Assembly (NCBI GenBank): GCA_016195985.1
Contig: JACPYP010000012.1
Span: forward strand, 62,001-126,000
Direction: 5' to 3'
Source of the DNA: Acidobacteriota bacterium
GTDB lineage: Bacteria; Acidobacteriota; Holophagae; Holophagales; Holophagaceae
Length of the DNA stretch: 64,000 nucleotides
Both the position numbers and the translations under genes were made by a program. Below the pieces are notes generated by a model, which saw only the letters and a list, made by a program, of their open reading frames with translations, ran no database searches and had not been told where the DNA came from. Of this stretch, positions 27,835 to 36,245 are shown in pieces (position 1 is the first letter of the stretch; the number at the start of each line of letters is the position of its first letter).

Positions 27835-28635
27835 TCAGGGCTCCCTGCGTGGGGTGGTTGCGGGGTGGGCCGATGAGGACCCGAAATACAGCAGCCAGGC
27901 CTGGGTTCCACCCATGGGGACCGGAGCCTGGGCATAGCGAGCCACCATGGGCGCTTCGCCCGAAGCCAGCAGGGCCAAAAGCCCCTCATGCAGCGCGGGG
28001 TCTGTGCCCAGGTTCACCTGGAGGCTTCGCCAGCCGAGGACCATGCCATCACCCAGGCGGTCTTTCAGACGATCCAGGGCGTCCACCAGGGAGTGGCCGC
28101 GGAGATCCAGGGATCCGTCCACTTCAATGGCCATGCCTGCGGCCAGTTGAAAGCGCACCGGGGCCGGAGCGGGGCTGGGTTCGGCGGGGGCTGCCTCCTT
28201 GAGGGCAGGGATCTCCGGAGGGGCGGCAGGGATCTCCGGGCCAGCCTTGGGCGAGGGGGATTCGGGCTCAGGGGAAGGGGGAGCGGCCTTGGAGGCGGGC
28301 GCGGACAATTCCGGCTTCTTTTGCAAGGGTTTAATTCCTTTGAGGTCCATCAAGGCGGCCTCGAAGGATTCGGGAACAGACGCTTCCGCAGGGGCCTCCG
28401 CGCCAGGGGCCTTGCTTTCCGGCTTGGCCGCTCCGGATTCGGCCACGCTGGGCTGGACGGGTTTGGACGCTGAAGGTTTCAGCCCCATGGCGGAAAGAAA
28501 GACGGCGTCTTCCTCGGCCAAGGGGGCCGGGCCGCCGGGTTTGGGCGGCGGTTTGGGCAGGGGTTTTGCGGCAGGCGCAGGCTCCTCCGGGCGGAGCTGT
28601 TGTTTCAGTTTTGCCAAATCCTGCTTCCAGGCCAT
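27835..28635 (-). CDS. Degenerate Smr-domain-like protein with a long Pro/Ala-rich linker
   Basis: A 266-residue protein from ATG 28635 (AAGGA six bases upstream); the frame upstream is not coding. The N-terminus MAWKQDLAKLKQQL and LMDLKGIKPLQKK resemble the lead segments of stand-alone Smr proteins (FxxAMxGVKPL). A Pro/Ala/Glu-rich linker follows, and the last 85 residues run LDLRGHSLVDALDRLKDRL ... GGTQAWLLYFG, the Smr beta-alpha-beta pattern. The usual HGxG between them reads VNLGTDPALHEG, so the nuclease core appears lost. Role unknown. Confidence 0.6.
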   Translation of the reverse strand: MAWKQDLAKLKQQLRPEEPAPAAKPLPKPPPKPGGPAPLAEEDAVFLSAMGLKPSASKPVQPSVAESGAAKPESKAPGAEAPAEASVPESFEAALMDLKGIKPLQKKPELSAPASKAAPPSPEPESPSPKAGPEIPAAPPEIPALKEAAPAEPSPAPAPVRFQLAAGMAIEVDGSLDLRGHSLVDALDRLKDRLGDGMVLGWRSLQVNLGTDPALHEGLLALLASGEAPMVARYAQAPVPMGGTQAWLLYFGSSSAHPATTPRREP

Positions 28636-28794
28636 GAACCATCCTTGTGTGTCCAGAGTAGGGCATCCTGGTCCCCACCCAAAGCCTGCCGTTGCAATCC
28701 GACACTTATCCGAGGCAAAACGCCGCGGAGGAGGAACCTCTTCAACCCTGGTTTTCATCCAAGGATCCAAGGCTTGACGGGCCTCGCCGTAACC

Positions 28795-28809
28795 TGGCAC
28801 ACCTTTCGC
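28795..28809 (+). promoter_or_regulatory. Candidate sigma-54 promoter for the outer-membrane protein gene
   Basis: TGGCAC-ACCTT-TCGC has a perfect -24 element, the required ten bases between GG (28796-28797) and GC (28808-28809), and one deviation in the -12 element (TCGC for TTGC). The inferred transcription start is about 20 bases before the ATG at 28842. A CATAAT nearby could also act as a sigma-70 -10. Confidence 0.38.
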
Positions 28810-28841
28810 CCGTAGCATAATTATCCTTCCTGGAGGCCCCC

Positions 28842-29495
28842 ATGCGCTTCGCCGCATCCCTGCTCGCGCTCCCCCTCGTCCTTGCATCCGGACCGGCCCT
28901 CAAAGCCCAGAGTCCGCACATGGGCTTCAGCCTGAACCTTCTGGCCCCCACCGGGGATTTCGCCAGCAAGACCTATCCCGCCTACTACAGCAGCAAGGTC
29001 GACCGGGTGATCCCGCCTCAGAAGGAAACCTATGACGTGGGTATCGGCGGCAGCTTCACGGTGAGCTTCCCCATGGACCGCAACCTGGCGATCCGGTTGA
29101 ACCTCAGCGGCTCCGCCGAGAACGGCACCAACCGCGCGCCCGGCGAAGACACCATCAACCTCCGCCACTCCCAGTTCAACCTGGGCGGAGATCTGCAGAT
29201 CTTCCCCCAGGGCACGGCCTTCCGCCACCGGGGCCTCTACTTCGTGGCGGGGCTTTCCGCGGATTTCGAGCAGTTCGACCGCAGCTTCGGCGATCCGCTC
29301 TACGACTACACCGACACCACCCGGAAAAGCCGGCTCGGCGCCTCGGGAGGCATCGGCCACAGCTTCGGCTACGACTCGGGCATGCGGTTCACGCTGGAGG
29401 CCAGTTTCCACAAGACCCTCACAGGGAACGACACCGCCGCCGGCGATCCGCCCAGCACAGATTTCATGAAATTCAGCTTCGGCGTTGTGTTCTAA
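28842..29495 (+). CDS. Outer-membrane beta-barrel protein, uncharacterised
   Basis: A 217-residue protein with a signal peptide ending ALKAQ (about residue 23). The remainder alternates amphipathic strands (FSLNLLAPTGDF; LAIRLNLSGS; GLYFVAGLSADFEQF; GMRFTLEASFHKTL) and ends SFGVVF, with a C-terminal Phe as recognised by the BAM complex. About eight strands are predicted, as in small OmpA/OmpW-type barrels; no closer family was recognised. TGGAGG precedes the ATG. A strong terminator follows, so it is monocistronic. Confidence 0.75.
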   Translation: MRFAASLLALPLVLASGPALKAQSPHMGFSLNLLAPTGDFASKTYPAYYSSKVDRVIPPQKETYDVGIGGSFTVSFPMDRNLAIRLNLSGSAENGTNRAPGEDTINLRHSQFNLGGDLQIFPQGTAFRHRGLYFVAGLSADFEQFDRSFGDPLYDYTDTTRKSRLGASGGIGHSFGYDSGMRFTLEASFHKTLTGNDTAAGDPPSTDFMKFSFGVVF

Positions 29496-29511
29496 CCTGG
29501 CCTTCGCGCCC

Positions 29512-29544
29512 AAGAAAACGGCCCCGGAATGGGGCCGTTTTCTT
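29512..29544. terminator. Bidirectional terminator after the outer-membrane protein gene
   Basis: A 14-bp perfect stem AAGAAAACGGCCCC / GGGGCCGTTTTCTT with a five-base loop; the A/T-rich base of the stem supplies T-tracts on both strands. Confidence 0.85.
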
Positions 29545-29558
29545 GGAGTGCTTCAACC

Positions 29559-30416
29559 TCAGCCTTTTTTGGCGGGGGCCTTCTTTTTGGGCTTCGGTTT
29601 CGCGGGCTCGGCTTCTTCCTCCTTGCCCAGCAGTCCGTTCACCAGGCGGGTGACGTCCTTGCTGGAGGGGTCGAGCTTCTGTAGTCGGCGGGCATAGGTG
29701 AGCCGTTCCTGGCGGGGGCGCGCGTCATCCGCCTTCACCTGATCGAGCTTGCCGGCGACGAAGGGAACGGTTCCCCCCGCTTCTGCCATTTCGGCCTTCT
29801 CGGTGGCGAGGAAGGCCTGCCAGTCGGCCGTGGTCTTCGCCGTGGTTTCCTTGGCCTGCCGGAGCCGCGCCAGGATGCCCTCGATGTCCTTCAGCGCGCG
29901 CTCGCTGTGGGCGATGGCCGCCTGCTGTTCCTCCATGAAGATCTTCAGCTGCTGGCGCAGCTTGATCTGCTCCTGGGACAGTCCGGGAGCTTCTTCCAGT
30001 TCCCTGAGGCGCGGTGTCTGCTTGGCGATGGCTTCCCTGTATTCCTTGAGCTTCAGTTCATGCTCGGCGCGGGTTTTGGCGAGGAATGGTTCCGCCGTGG
30101 CGAGGTTTTCTTCCGCAGCCGACTGGGCCTTCGACATGTGTGCGACGGCCTCCTCCCAGCTGCCTTCGGCCAGGCAGGCCCGGGCGGCGAGGCCGCGGAG
30201 TGCCACCAGCGCGTGCATGTCGTTGTAGTCGGAGGGATTGATGGAGAGCCCCTCCCGGCCCAGCAGGGCTTCCACGCCCTTGCGGACGGTGCTGGCTTCA
30301 CCCCGTTCCAACTGGAGCTCCCAGGGGCCGCGGACTTCTTTGAATCGGTCGGTCAGGCTTTGAGCGCCGAGGCTGGTGGCCAGGGCGCATGCAAGCAGGA
30401 ATCCGAAGCGGGTCAT
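29559..30416 (-). CDS. Exported coiled-coil protein with Lys-rich tail (paralogue 1)
   Basis: A 285-residue protein with a signal peptide (1-18, ending SLGAQ). Most of the mature part is helical with heptad-like charge patterns (RAEHELKLKEYREAIAKQ; LKIFMEEQQAAIAHSERAL), and the C-terminus is a short Lys/Pro tail (KPKPKKKAPAKKG). It shares order and composition with the next gene on the same strand (signal peptide, helical coiled coil, LxxLDPxxxDVTRLVNGLL-type segment, Lys tail). A periplasmic structural or envelope-linking role is inferred; no family recognised. Confidence 0.65.
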   Translation of the reverse strand: MTRFGFLLACALATSLGAQSLTDRFKEVRGPWELQLERGEASTVRKGVEALLGREGLSINPSDYNDMHALVALRGLAARACLAEGSWEEAVAHMSKAQSAAEENLATAEPFLAKTRAEHELKLKEYREAIAKQTPRLRELEEAPGLSQEQIKLRQQLKIFMEEQQAAIAHSERALKDIEGILARLRQAKETTAKTTADWQAFLATEKAEMAEAGGTVPFVAGKLDQVKADDARPRQERLTYARRLQKLDPSSKDVTRLVNGLLGKEEEAEPAKPKPKKKAPAKKG

Positions 30417-30449
30417 GAGCGCTCCAATCGGGGTGCTGGCGGGGACGGA

Positions 30450-31457
30450 CTACTTCTTCTTGGTGCCGGCTTTTTTGGAAGCCTTGGCCTCCTTGGCAAA
30501 AGCATCCTTGCCGGCGACCAGATTGTCGAGGGCCTTCTTGGCAGATGCGTTGCCGGGATCCAGCACCAGGAGCCGGTTCAGGAAGGCGGCCTGGGCCTGG
30601 GGAGTGCCCAGCTTGGTGACGTTTTCCGGGGCCCGCAGCACGGCGTCCACCCAGTTCTTCTTGCCGACGATCTTCACCTTCTTGATGGTCTGCTGGGTGT
30701 TGAACTGGGTGATTTCATCGTTCTGGTTCGCCACCGCCTGCTTGGCCTTGGCGACGGCCTCGTCCGCGGCCTTGATCATGCCTTCGACTTCCTTGCGGTT
30801 GTCGGCGAGGAGCTTGGCCACCTTGGGAGCATTGGCCAGGTTCTGCTTGTGGACGGGCAGGGCATTGGCGATCTGCATGAGTTCCGTTTCGTCCTGCTGC
30901 ACCTGGGCGCCCCGGGCGTTGAAGTCGTCCGCTTCCTTTTTGCTCAGCTTCTTCTTGCTGGCCTTGAGTTCTTCGTACTCGGCCTTGAAGGCGGTGACCT
31001 TCGCCTCCAGCTCCTTCTGGCGGGGCTCGTTCTTGGCCACGAATTCACTGGAGCTCTTGGCCACGTCGTTCCACTGGGTGGCGAGGGGGGCCTGGGCCTT
31101 CTCAAGGTCCGTCAGGGTGGCCCGGGCGGCCAGGGCGCGTTTTTCCTGGATTTCCAGCGCTTTTTCCCACTGGCCCGATTCCGATGTGACGTTGGCGTAG
31201 AGGCGATACAGGGACATGAGGCCCTGGGCGTTGTCCAGACTCTGTCCAATGTCCTTCGGCGTAGCGGCGTTGAAGGGGGGGCGCTGGGCCGGGATCAGAG
31301 CCTGCACCTTGGCCAGGGCCTCCTGGGGCTTCAGCTCTTTCAGCAGCTGGTTGATGCCGGGCAGTTCGGTGTTGAACCGCTGGGCGAGGTTCTGGTCTGC
31401 GGGGGCCTGGGCGACCAGGGTGACGGCTGGGACGAGCAGGAAGGTCAGTGGGCGCAT
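30450..31457 (-). CDS. Exported coiled-coil protein with Lys-rich tail (paralogue 2)
   Basis: A 335-residue protein from the ATG at 31457 (GGAG six bases upstream); sequence before it in frame is leader. Signal peptide MRPLTFLLVPAVTLVAQA. Long helices with coiled-coil character occupy the centre (KNEPRQKELEAKVTAFKAEY; ELKASKKKLSKKEADDF). Near the end RLLVLDPGNASAKKALDNLVAG matches the RLQKLDPSSKDVTRLVNGLL segment of the adjacent gene, and the tail is KKAGTKKK. The two genes are 33 bp apart and probably form a duplicated operon pair. Confidence 0.65.
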   Translation of the reverse strand: MRPLTFLLVPAVTLVAQAPADQNLAQRFNTELPGINQLLKELKPQEALAKVQALIPAQRPPFNAATPKDIGQSLDNAQGLMSLYRLYANVTSESGQWEKALEIQEKRALAARATLTDLEKAQAPLATQWNDVAKSSSEFVAKNEPRQKELEAKVTAFKAEYEELKASKKKLSKKEADDFNARGAQVQQDETELMQIANALPVHKQNLANAPKVAKLLADNRKEVEGMIKAADEAVAKAKQAVANQNDEITQFNTQQTIKKVKIVGKKNWVDAVLRAPENVTKLGTPQAQAAFLNRLLVLDPGNASAKKALDNLVAGKDAFAKEAKASKKAGTKKK

Positions 31458-31537
31458 GGGCACTCCAGAAAGGTTCAGCCTCCAGGGTAGCGAAAAGGCC
31501 CGGATCGGGTGTTTTTCCCCGCCAGTTTGTGACGGGA

Positions 31538-33466
31538 TCAGTCCCCGCTCCGTTTTTCTTCCAGTTCCAGCCATTCGGTTTCCAACGGCTCCAGCTCGCT
31601 TTGGGCGCTGTCCCTGTCCTTCAGGGCCTGGTGCCCGGGGCTGTCGGGGCGCAGAAAGGCGGTGGGAGCCGCCAGGGTGGCATCGAGTTCCTCCAGCCGC
31701 CCATGGAGGGCGGCCAGCGCCTGTTCAACCTCGGCCAGGCGCCGCTGCTCCTTTTGCGAGAGCCCCGGTTTTTTGGGCTTGTCAGGGGCCGGGCGGGCGG
31801 AGGCCCGGGGTCCCTCTGCCTTGGGCGGGGCCTGTTCCGCCGCCCGGGCCTCGCGCAGGCTCCGCACGGTGGTGGGCGGGCCCTCGTACAACTCCCACCG
31901 GGGGCTGCCTGCGGCATTCCAGGCCAGGGTGTGGGTGGCCACCTGGTCGAGGAAGAAGCGGTCGTGGCTCACCAGCACCAGGGTGCCGCCGAAGCCCGAA
32001 AGGGCCTCTTCCAGGTTCTGGAGGGTGGGGATGTCCAGATCGTTGGTGGGCTCATCCAGGACCAGGAGGTCCGAAGGGTTCAGCATGGCCTTGGCCATGA
32101 GGAGGCGGTTCCGTTCCCCGCCGCTCAGAGTGGAGGCAGGGCGGGCCTGCTGATCCACCGGAAAACCGAAACGGGTGAGGTAGACGTGGGCAAGCACGGT
32201 GCCGTTGCCCGTGTCCACGATGGCGGCCCGGTCCGCCAGATTGTCAAGAACGCTGCGCCGGCCATCCAGCTCCCCGCGGCCTTGCGAAATGGCGGTCACG
32301 GCGAGTTTCGGGTGGCGCGCCACTGATCCAGCCGTGGGCTCCAGCTCTCCCAGCAGCACCTTCAGGAGCGTGGATTTGCCGCAGCCGTTCGGCCCCAGCA
32401 GGGCGATGCGCATGCCTCTCTGCAGGCCGAGATCCAGGGTGCCCAGCAATTCCGGGCCATTTTGATAGGCGAAGCGGATGCCCTCCGCGCGGACGAGGGC
32501 GTCGCTGCGGTTGTCGCCCTTCGCAAAGGCAAGCCCTTGGCGGATCTCCTGCCGCGTGCGTTCGGCGACGTTGTCCTTGAGGTCGAGGACTTCCTGAATG
32601 CGGAGCTTCGATTTCCGGGTGCGGGCCTTGGCGCCGCGCCGCAGCCAAGCCATCTCCCGGCGCAGGCGGTTCTGCATGTGTTCAGTAAGCCGCGCCTCGC
32701 GGAATTCGCGATCTGATTTCTCCAGCAAGTAGTCGCTGTAGCCGCCTTCATAGCTGCGGAGAGCGCCGTCCTCCAACTCCAGCATCCGGGAAACGACCGC
32801 GTCCAGCAGATGGCGGTCGTGCGTGATGAGAAGAAGGGCGCCTTCAAAACCCGCCAGCCAAGCCTCCAGGCGCTCCACCTGTTCGGGATCGAGATGGTTG
32901 GTGGGCTCGTCGAGCACCAGCACATCGGGCTCCTTGAGCCAGGCCTGGGCGAGAGCCACGCGCTTCCGCCAACCGCCGGAGAGGGATTCCACTTCGGCGT
33001 CAAGATCGGCCAGGCCCCACATGGTGGCCGCAGCCTTGAGCCGGGGAGTGAGGTCCCAGCCCCAGTGATGCAGGAGGTGTTCCACGTTTTGCAATTCGTC
33101 AAAAAGCCGTGCTTCCGCGTCCCCGGCGGATCCATGGAGGATGTCGTGGATCTCTTGATGGCGGGCCAGGAGCGCGGCGTGGTCCGAGAGGGCCGCCTCC
33201 AAAGCCTGGCGGATGCTGGCGCCGGGCGCGAAATGGGGCTCTTGGCTGAGGCGCGCGACGCGCAGGCCCTGGGTGATCACCACCTCGCCTGAATCGGGAA
33301 TCTCATCGCCGGTGAGCAGGCGGAAGAGCGTGCTTTTTCCAGCGCCGTTGCGGCCGATGAGGCCCACTTTCTCGCCCTGGAAGAGCCCGAAACTCAGTCC
33401 GTCCAGGATGGCTGTTGAGCCATAGCGTTTCGTGACATTGATCAAACTCAGTGCGATGGACGGCAA
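31538..33466 (-). CDS. uup: ABC-F family ATPase, Uup type
   Basis: A 642-residue soluble twin-ATPase. Domain 1: GRNGAGKST near 38, LSGGWRKRV and LVLDEPTNHLD; domain 2: GPNGCGKST, LSGGERNRLLMA and LVLDEPTNDLD. After the second ATPase a Lys/Pro linker (APDKPKKPGLSQKEQRRL) leads to a C-terminal coiled coil (about 565-640), the DNA-binding feature distinguishing Uup from other ABC-F proteins. Uup limits precise transposon excision and helps ribosome function. It is the second ABC-F protein in the window besides the YbiT type at 9.5 kb. Confidence 0.9.
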   Translation of the reverse strand: MPSIALSLINVTKRYGSTAILDGLSFGLFQGEKVGLIGRNGAGKSTLFRLLTGDEIPDSGEVVITQGLRVARLSQEPHFAPGASIRQALEAALSDHAALLARHQEIHDILHGSAGDAEARLFDELQNVEHLLHHWGWDLTPRLKAAATMWGLADLDAEVESLSGGWRKRVALAQAWLKEPDVLVLDEPTNHLDPEQVERLEAWLAGFEGALLLITHDRHLLDAVVSRMLELEDGALRSYEGGYSDYLLEKSDREFREARLTEHMQNRLRREMAWLRRGAKARTRKSKLRIQEVLDLKDNVAERTRQEIRQGLAFAKGDNRSDALVRAEGIRFAYQNGPELLGTLDLGLQRGMRIALLGPNGCGKSTLLKVLLGELEPTAGSVARHPKLAVTAISQGRGELDGRRSVLDNLADRAAIVDTGNGTVLAHVYLTRFGFPVDQQARPASTLSGGERNRLLMAKAMLNPSDLLVLDEPTNDLDIPTLQNLEEALSGFGGTLVLVSHDRFFLDQVATHTLAWNAAGSPRWELYEGPPTTVRSLREARAAEQAPPKAEGPRASARPAPDKPKKPGLSQKEQRRLAEVEQALAALHGRLEELDATLAAPTAFLRPDSPGHQALKDRDSAQSELEPLETEWLELEEKRSGD

Positions 33467-33538
33467 GAATGGCTCCTCGGACCTTCCAGATTCCCATGAA
33501 TGGGTTGATCCTTGGCCCGAAAGTCTTACGAGGCACCC

Positions 33539-34042
33539 ATGTCACTTCAAGATGAACTCCAGATGTCCATCCTCCCGCCGCCGGGAGTCCAGCTCATGCT
33601 TCAGCTGATGCTGACGCGGGAAGCGGTCATCCGCGTCCAGGAGCGGCTCTTCGAGGCCCACGGCTTGACCATCCAGCAGTACAACGTCCTGCGCATCGTC
33701 CGCGGAGGCCCTGCCAAGGGCCACCCGATCTACGAGATCGAACGCCGCATGATCTACCGTTTCGCCAACGTGACGCGTCTGGTGGACCGCCTGGAGTTGC
33801 AGGGGCTCCTGAAGCGGGTGGCCGATCCCAAGGACCGCCGTGTGAGCCGCGTGGTCATCACCCCCAAGGGCCGGCGGCTCATGGAGCGCCTGGACGTGCC
33901 GGTGCAGCAGATGGCCACGCGCCTCACCAGCTGCTGCGACGAGGAGGAATGCCTGGCCATGTCCGGCCAGCTGGAGCGCCTGCGCGAGCACTGCGTCCAG
34001 CAGGAATCGGTTCAGGAGGAGCTGGTCGGCGCCATCAACTGA
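33539..34042 (+). CDS. MarR-family transcriptional regulator
   Basis: A 167-residue winged-helix regulator from ATG 33539 (GAGG five bases upstream). The helices run LTIQQYNVLRIVRGG, YEIERRMIYRFANVTRLVDRLE (recognition helix) and the wing reads VADPKDRRVSRVVITPKG, the DxRxxRxxLT pattern of MarR proteins. Two adjacent Cys (TSCCDEEEC) near the C-terminus could sense oxidants, although this is speculation. Its 3' end overlaps the convergent transglutaminase-like gene by 31 bp. Confidence 0.88.
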   Translation: MSLQDELQMSILPPPGVQLMLQLMLTREAVIRVQERLFEAHGLTIQQYNVLRIVRGGPAKGHPIYEIERRMIYRFANVTRLVDRLELQGLLKRVADPKDRRVSRVVITPKGRRLMERLDVPVQQMATRLTSCCDEEECLAMSGQLERLREHCVQQESVQEELVGAIN

Positions 34043-35766
34043 TCCAGCAGGCCGAAGGCCTCCGCTTCGGAGAGGCCTTCGGCCTGCAGCCAGCGGCCTC
34101 CGCCCAGATCCATCACCAGCCGGTGGGTGGACGCCTGCCACCAGCCTGATCGGAGGGTGCGCGGGCCCGCCAGCCGGATGCTCGTTTTGAGCTGGGCTTC
34201 GCTGGGCCGTGGCACTGCCTGGATCCGCCAGGGCCCGCCGCCGGCGCCGCGGAGCTGGAGCTGTCCATCCGAGAGGTTCCAGCGGCCTCCGGGAAAGCGC
34301 AGCCGCACCCCGCCGGGGGCCGAGACTTGATCCCCCTGGATGGCCGGAGAAACCGTTTTTTCGGGCGCCCACCGGAGGCCCGAAAAAGCCGTGGCGGCGG
34401 TATCCCAACCCACACTTCCGAGATCTGAAAGATCCGTGTCGCCCAATTTGATGCGCAGGGCCGAGGCGGGCGCCTGGTCGAAGGTGGGGTCGATGGGAAC
34501 CCAGCGCTGGTCCAGCCGGACCTCCACCCAGAAATGGAGGCCGAGCATCTCTCCCAGCCCCACCCAACCGGTGACGCCCCGGGCGGGGACTCCCAGGCGA
34601 CGCAGCAGGGCCACGGCCAGGACGCCGTGCTCGGTGCAGTCGCCCCGGGGGGTGTGGCAGACCTCCAGCGCCGAAGCGAAGCCCACCGTGAAATCCTTCT
34701 CCGCGATCCATTCGAAGACGAAGGCGTTGACTCGCCGGGCAAGCTCCCAGCGGGACAATCCTGCCGGGAGGGCCATGCGGCGCAGCAGCCCGTCGAAGGC
34801 GGGATCCTGGAAGGGAACCAGGGGGCTGGGCGCCAGGTACCTCGCTTCCTCGGACTTGGGCGAACCCTTGACGGGCCCCTGGGCGGCCTCGGCCGTGGAG
34901 GGAGGCTCGGCCTGCCGCAGCCGCCAGCGGTTGCCGGGCAGCGGTGTCTGCTGGGCATCCTCCGGCAAGTCGGGCCTGGGGCCTTCGGCGCGCAGAACCC
35001 ATTCCGGCATCCAGGGTTGGAAGGGGTTCGGAGGGAGTTTCTGGAGGGTTTGCTCAAAGAATCCTTCCGGGGCCGCCACGGAAGCCGGGGCCGGAAGCTC
35101 TGACCGCTGGCTGAGCACCTCCAGGCCTCCAAGCTCCGTGCGGTGGCGCAGTTCCCCGGCGCTGGGCGACACCCACAGCTCCACTTTCGCGGTGCTTCCG
35201 CCTTCGCTTTCCTGGCCCGTGAAACGGACCGCGTCGGGAAACCCGGGCAGGGGCGCCGGTCCCTGGGGCTCCAGTTGCAGGCTGCTCCACTGCTGCACGG
35301 GGAAGGAGAAGGTCACGGCTTTCAAGGGGCGGCGCGCCTGGGCGGCCTCTTTCAGTTTCGCTTCAAGGTCCTCGGGCCAGAGCAGGGCCCCGTCGGGCAC
35401 TTCCTTGCGCTGCGGAACTCCATGGGCGGGGTGGACGGCGAGGATCCCAGGTTCCTTGGGCGACCACTCCGCCCGTCCTTCGAAGGGCTCCGTGGAGAGT
35501 TGCAACCGCCAGGTGAAGGCGAGGCGTCCATCAGACGCCCTGGTGGCCCTTTGATCGATCTCCTGTTTGATCTCTTGGCCCAGGCGGGACAGGACCATCC
35601 ATTCGCGGGAGCGGATTTCCCGGGTCTGGCCCGACTGTTTGATCTCGATGGATGCCCCGCCCACTTCCTGGCCTCCCAGCCACTGGCGGAAGGTCCGGAT
35701 GGGAAGGTTCTGGCCCAGAAGGGACAGGCCGCCGAAAACCAGCACGAAAAGGGGGGATGCACGCAT
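34012..35766 (-). CDS. Exported transglutaminase-like protease-fold protein
   Basis: A 584-residue protein with a signal peptide (1-19). The C-terminal third carries the transglutaminase-like core: Cys in GDCTEHGVLAVALLRRLG (about 376), His in LHFWVEV (about 411) and Asp in IDPTFDQ (about 425). The N-terminal half is a beta-rich domain (about 25-230) often seen before this core in bacterial proteins of unknown role. Such proteins may cleave or crosslink peptides in the periplasm. It overlaps marR tail to tail. Confidence 0.82.
   Translation of the reverse strand: MRASPLFVLVFGGLSLLGQNLPIRTFRQWLGGQEVGGASIEIKQSGQTREIRSREWMVLSRLGQEIKQEIDQRATRASDGRLAFTWRLQLSTEPFEGRAEWSPKEPGILAVHPAHGVPQRKEVPDGALLWPEDLEAKLKEAAQARRPLKAVTFSFPVQQWSSLQLEPQGPAPLPGFPDAVRFTGQESEGGSTAKVELWVSPSAGELRHRTELGGLEVLSQRSELPAPASVAAPEGFFEQTLQKLPPNPFQPWMPEWVLRAEGPRPDLPEDAQQTPLPGNRWRLRQAEPPSTAEAAQGPVKGSPKSEEARYLAPSPLVPFQDPAFDGLLRRMALPAGLSRWELARRVNAFVFEWIAEKDFTVGFASALEVCHTPRGDCTEHGVLAVALLRRLGVPARGVTGWVGLGEMLGLHFWVEVRLDQRWVPIDPTFDQAPASALRIKLGDTDLSDLGSVGWDTAATAFSGLRWAPEKTVSPAIQGDQVSAPGGVRLRFPGGRWNLSDGQLQLRGAGGGPWRIQAVPRPSEAQLKTSIRLAGPRTLRSGWWQASTHRLVMDLGGGRWLQAEGLSEAEAFGLLDQLMAPTSSS
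34047..34087 (+). promoter_or_regulatory. Long hairpin just after marR, inside the 3' end of the transglutaminase-like gene
   Basis: GCAGGCCGAAGGCCT (34047-34061) pairs perfectly with 34073-34087 and the loop can pair further (CCG/CGG). It starts five bases past the marR stop and lacks a T-tract, but could limit read-through or protect the mRNA end of marR while encoding residues of the opposite gene. Confidence 0.45.
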
Positions 35767-35795
35767 CCCCCCAGTCTATCGGCGCCCCTGCCGTT

Positions 35796-36245
35796 TCATC
35801 CGGGCAACCCGGCAGCCATCCGCAGATGCCGCATGCGCTCCTGCCGCTTCACCCGGGCCAGAGCGTGCATCTCGGCGGCCTTGGCGCGCTGCTCCGGAGT
35901 CAGAACAGCCTGCACCTCCTGGCGCAGGGAACGCTGGGCCAGGATCAGGTCGAACCGGGCCGCGGAAGCCTTGTCGTGCAGGGCGCGCAGGTGGGTTTCG
36001 GAGGACGCCGGATCCTGCAGGGCCGCCTGTAGCGCTGCCTGCGCTTGCTTGGCCGCATCGCGGCGGAGCGCCAAGCCGGGGCGGTGTTTGTCCCGGATGT
36101 CTTTGATGCTGGTTTTCTGGGCTTCGCTGAGGTTCATCGCCCGGCCGGCCTTTTCGGCGCGGGGACTGTGATCCGGCCCGGCCTGGGCTGTCAGGGGCAG
36201 GGCGGCCATGGCGAAGCAGAGGGCGGTGTGGTGCATGAAGGTCAT
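35796..36245 (-). CDS. Spy/CpxP-like periplasmic protein
   Basis: A 149-residue protein from the ATG at 36245 (GGGAG upstream). Signal peptide MTFMHHTALCFAMAALPLTAQA. The mature part is all helical with MNLSEAQKTSIKDI and VLTPEQRAKAAEMHAL, two LTxxQ-type motifs that define the Spy/CpxP fold, and is rich in Arg and Ala. Spy-like proteins are ATP-independent chaperones or metal-stress sensors in the periplasm. No two-component partner is adjacent. Confidence 0.75.
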   Translation of the reverse strand: MTFMHHTALCFAMAALPLTAQAGPDHSPRAEKAGRAMNLSEAQKTSIKDIRDKHRPGLALRRDAAKQAQAALQAALQDPASSETHLRALHDKASAARFDLILAQRSLRQEVQAVLTPEQRAKAAEMHALARVKRQERMRHLRMAAGLPG

